Source of the DNA: Luminiphilus sp.
GTDB lineage: Bacteria > Pseudomonadota > Gammaproteobacteria > Pseudomonadales > Halieaceae
Assembly (NCBI GenBank): GCA_022425845.1
Contig: JAKMEU010000406.1
Coordinates: 1 to 6,122 of the forward strand
Length of the DNA: 6,122 nucleotides
Direction: 5' to 3'
Positions 5,597 to 6,122 of this stretch are shown in pieces. The position numbers were made by a program, and so were the translations under genes. Numbering within the stretch: the first letter of the stretch is position 1; the number at the start of each line of letters is the position of its first letter. The notes below the pieces were generated by a model, which did no database searches, had not been told where the DNA came from, and worked only from the letters and a program-made list of their open reading frames with translations.

Positions 5597-6122
5597 CGGA
5601 TGTCGCCATTGTAGGGCTGGGTATTCACCCCTTTGGACGCAGCCCGAACCTCACAGGACTGGAGCAAGGCGCCATTGCCGCGCGCGCCGCATTGGCAGAT
5701 GCAAGAACAGACTTCAAGGCAATGCAATTCGCTTTTGGCGGAAGTCAGGATGGTGGCAATGCCGATTCACTGGTTAACCTGCTGGGATTAACCGGGCTTC
5801 AGTTCACCAACATCTGGAACGGTTGCGCGACGGGAGGAAGCTCTCTAAACGCCGCTTATTCAGCGATCAAATCGGAACAATACGATGTAGGTCTGGTCGT
5901 AGGCTTTGATAAACATGCCAGAGGGGCATTCAACCCCCAGCCCCGGGACTGGGGGCTGGACGACTGGTACGGCGAAACAGGCTTGATGCTTACAACGCAG
6001 TACTTCGCGATGAAGATCCAGCGCTACATGCACGACTACGGCATTTCTCGCGAGACGCTGGTTCGGGTTGCCGAAAAAGCCTTTCGCAATGGGTCGGTCA
6101 CTCCCACCGCGTGGCGCCAGAC
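5593..6122 (+). CDS. Thiolase-superfamily enzyme (SCP-x / lipid-transfer type), C-terminus cut by window edge
   Basis: The visible 176 residues begin with MTDVAIVGLGIHPFGR, typical of the SCP-x/acetyl-CoA acetyltransferase branch often named lipid-transfer protein or thiolase. The segment N76-G-C78-A-T-G-G-S-S (76-84) is the nucleophile loop of thiolases, with C78 as the expected acyl-accepting cysteine. Full-length relatives are about 380-400 residues, so the active-site His and second Cys are outside the window. The start ATG (5593-5595) overlaps the DUF35 stop by four bases. With that partner it probably cleaves a beta-keto acyl-CoA, or by retro-aldol a beta-hydroxy acyl-CoA as in the steroid enzyme Ltp2; the missing half is needed to tell these apart. 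The gene continues past the right edge. Confidence 0.92.
   Translation, partial: MTDVAIVGLGIHPFGRSPNLTGLEQGAIAARAALADARTDFKAMQFAFGGSQDGGNADSLVNLLGLTGLQFTNIWNGCATGGSSLNAAYSAIKSEQYDVGLVVGFDKHARGAFNPQPRDWGLDDWYGETGLMLTTQYFAMKIQRYMHDYGISRETLVRVAEKAFRNGSVTPTAWRQ

Overview
The window looks like part of a catabolic gene cluster from a proteobacterium, most likely an environmental or marine gammaproteobacterium. This rests on moderate-to-high GC, compact gene packing, purine-rich Shine-Dalgarno sites, sigma70-like promoters and the gene mix. The taxonomic guess is an inference with low confidence. Six complete genes and two edge-truncated genes fill nearly all the sequence. No tRNA, rRNA, CRISPR, transposase or insertion sequence was seen.

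Layout. At the left edge, on the minus strand, lies the N-terminal three quarters of a Rieske non-heme iron oxygenase alpha subunit (950 to 1). It is divergent from a plus-strand short-chain dehydrogenase/reductase (SDR-A, 1189-1974). The 238-bp space between them carries a perfect 12-bp palindrome that overlaps the -35 elements of two back-to-back predicted promoters. SDR-A then meets, tail to tail with only 18 nt between stop codons, a minus-strand gene series. Read in its own direction this series is a TetR-family regulator (4884-4168), SDR-C (4072-3254), SDR-B (3205-2441) and a small SnoaL/NTF2-like protein (2394-1993). Divergent from the regulator, on the plus strand, a DUF35 Zn-ribbon/OB-fold protein (5165-5596) overlaps by ATGA the start of a thiolase-superfamily enzyme (5593 to the right edge).

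How the genes may work together. An oxygenase, three dehydrogenases with different apparent cofactor preferences, an NTF2-fold protein of the cyclase/isomerase/hydratase type and a DUF35/thiolase pair fit the breakdown of a hydroxylated cyclic or lipid-like substrate, with CoA-ester carbon-carbon cleavage at the end. A steroid, terpenoid or aromatic acid would suit, but the substrate cannot be read from the sequence.

The most interesting regulatory signal is a near-copy (10 of 12 bases) of the 1064-1075 palindrome in front of the DUF35 gene. It is followed by the same C plus T-run and sits at the same place relative to a predicted promoter. A likely model is that the TetR protein binds both intergenic regions and controls the oxygenase, SDR-A, the DUF35/thiolase operon and perhaps itself as one regulon.
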